Positions 5,610 through 6,000 of a stretch of 6,000 bases of DNA are shown here, piece by piece. A program made the position numbers and the translations under genes. The stretch is from Fretibacterium sp. Its GTDB lineage: Bacteria; Synergistota; Synergistia; Synergistales; Aminobacteriaceae. Position 1 is the stretch's first letter; each line of letters begins with the position of its first letter. The notes below the pieces were generated by a model, which ran no database searches, had not been told where the DNA came from, and saw only the letters and a list, made by a program, of their open reading frames with translations. Location: contig JAEEGY010000067.1 of NCBI GenBank assembly GCA_016280565.1, positions 1-6,000 on the forward strand. Reading direction: 5' to 3'.

Positions 5610-6000
5610 CGTTTATCCCTCACGATCTCAGCAAAGGCATCATGATTATGGATACTCTCGGAGCTCACGACGGAGACTTCGTACCATGTGATATGGGGCT
5701 CGGCATCCAGCTGAAGCGCCAGGTCCCGCACCACGTCCTCGACGAATTTCGGTTTCTCATAGGCCTGCTCGGTGACGTACTTCTCATCTTCCCGTTTCAG
5801 CAGCGTGAAGAGGGGCGCCGACGCGGAGTCCTCAGCCATGCGGATCAGTTCCTCGAACCAGACCAGACCGCTGCATCGGACCCTGATGGAGACAAAAGCG
5901 CGCTGATTGTGCGCCCCATGCTCAGATATCTCCCTGGAACAGGGACACAGCGTCTGCACGGGGACGCCCACACCAACAATCAGGTCCCCGCGCGACGACG
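5606..6000 (-). CDS. folE2: GTP cyclohydrolase FolE2 (type IB), C-terminal part
   Basis: The C-terminal 130 residues of a gene whose 5' end lies beyond base 6000; full FolE2 proteins are usually about 260-300 residues. FolE2 (COG1469, also called MptA-like) converts GTP to 7,8-dihydroneopterin triphosphate, the first step of folate and other pterin pathways. It replaces the zinc-dependent FolE in many bacteria. Diagnostic blocks are visible in the partial protein: VPVQTLCPCSREISEHGAHN (12-31) with the conserved CPC and His30, EKPKFVEDVVRDLA, and the terminal ESIHNHDAFA (114-123) with the metal-ligand type Glu and His residues. The reading frame is open to the window edge, and the apparent GTG at 5971 is an internal valine, not the start. 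Its TGA overlaps the ATG of the HlyD-like gene by four bases, so it is the upstream partner in this operon. Confidence 0.93.
   Translation of the reverse strand, partial: SSRGDLIVGVGVPVQTLCPCSREISEHGAHNQRAFVSIRVRCSGLVWFEELIRMAEDSASAPLFTLLKREDEKYVTEQAYEKPKFVEDVVRDLALQLDAEPHITWYEVSVVSSESIHNHDAFAEIVRDKR

Noticed and set aside
5869..5971. GTG at 5971 as the start of a short 121-residue protein
   Set aside because: The FolE2 frame continues unbroken to the window edge and the residues just upstream fit the family, so this GTG is an internal valine.
1..6000. CRISPR arrays, tRNA or rRNA genes, riboswitches, attachment sites
   Set aside because: No regularly spaced repeats, cloverleaf-like segments, rRNA-like sequence or riboswitch leaders were recognised; almost all bases belong to coding genes.

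Overview
The window is a compact, gene-dense bacterial chromosome segment with GC-rich coding sequence. It holds one small plus-strand gene (ridA) and a tightly packed minus-strand run of six genes, facing each other across a short convergent gap. The presence of SepF and DivIVA, a GC-rich diderm-style HlyD-like adaptor, a FolE2-type GTP cyclohydrolase and a reduced ylm-type division cluster suggests a Synergistota-like or related Firmicutes-type lineage. This placement is inference from gene content and order; the sequence shows no rRNA or other direct marker.

Left edge (1-150): the plus-strand frame at 1-78 reads as a short stub resembling the conserved RYYIS region of ISAs1-family transposases and stops at 76-78. 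It is probably the broken end of an insertion sequence. A plausible sigma-70 promoter (55-84) lies partly inside this stub and would drive ridA (151-519). A short 5' leader hairpin and a strong Shine-Dalgarno sequence precede the ridA start.

Convergent junction (520-574): ridA and recG end towards each other. A GC-rich hairpin without a T-tract (544-575) touches the recG stop codon.

Minus-strand operon, in transcription order: folE2 (6000 to 5606, 5' end outside the window), an HlyD-like membrane-anchored protein (5609 to 4641), yggS/ylmE (4622 to 3924), sepF/ylmF (3856 to 3389), divIVA (3420 to 2650) and recG (2641 to 575). Junctions are a 4-base ATGA overlap, an 18-base gap, a 67-base AT-rich gap, a 32-base overlap and an 8-base gap. 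The 67-base gap before sepF is the only internal spacer long enough for a promoter.

The operon joins pterin synthesis (FolE2), an envelope protein of unknown role, PLP homeostasis (YggS), septum and pole machinery (SepF, DivIVA) and stalled-fork repair (RecG). The yggS-sepF-divIVA core matches the known ylm/division cluster of Gram-positive bacteria, but ylmG and ylmH are absent between sepF and divIVA. No new defence or mobile system is visible. The points most worth a second look are the altered motif V in an otherwise canonical RecG, the IS stub that may supply the ridA promoter, the 32-base sepF/divIVA overlap and the orphan HlyD-like protein.
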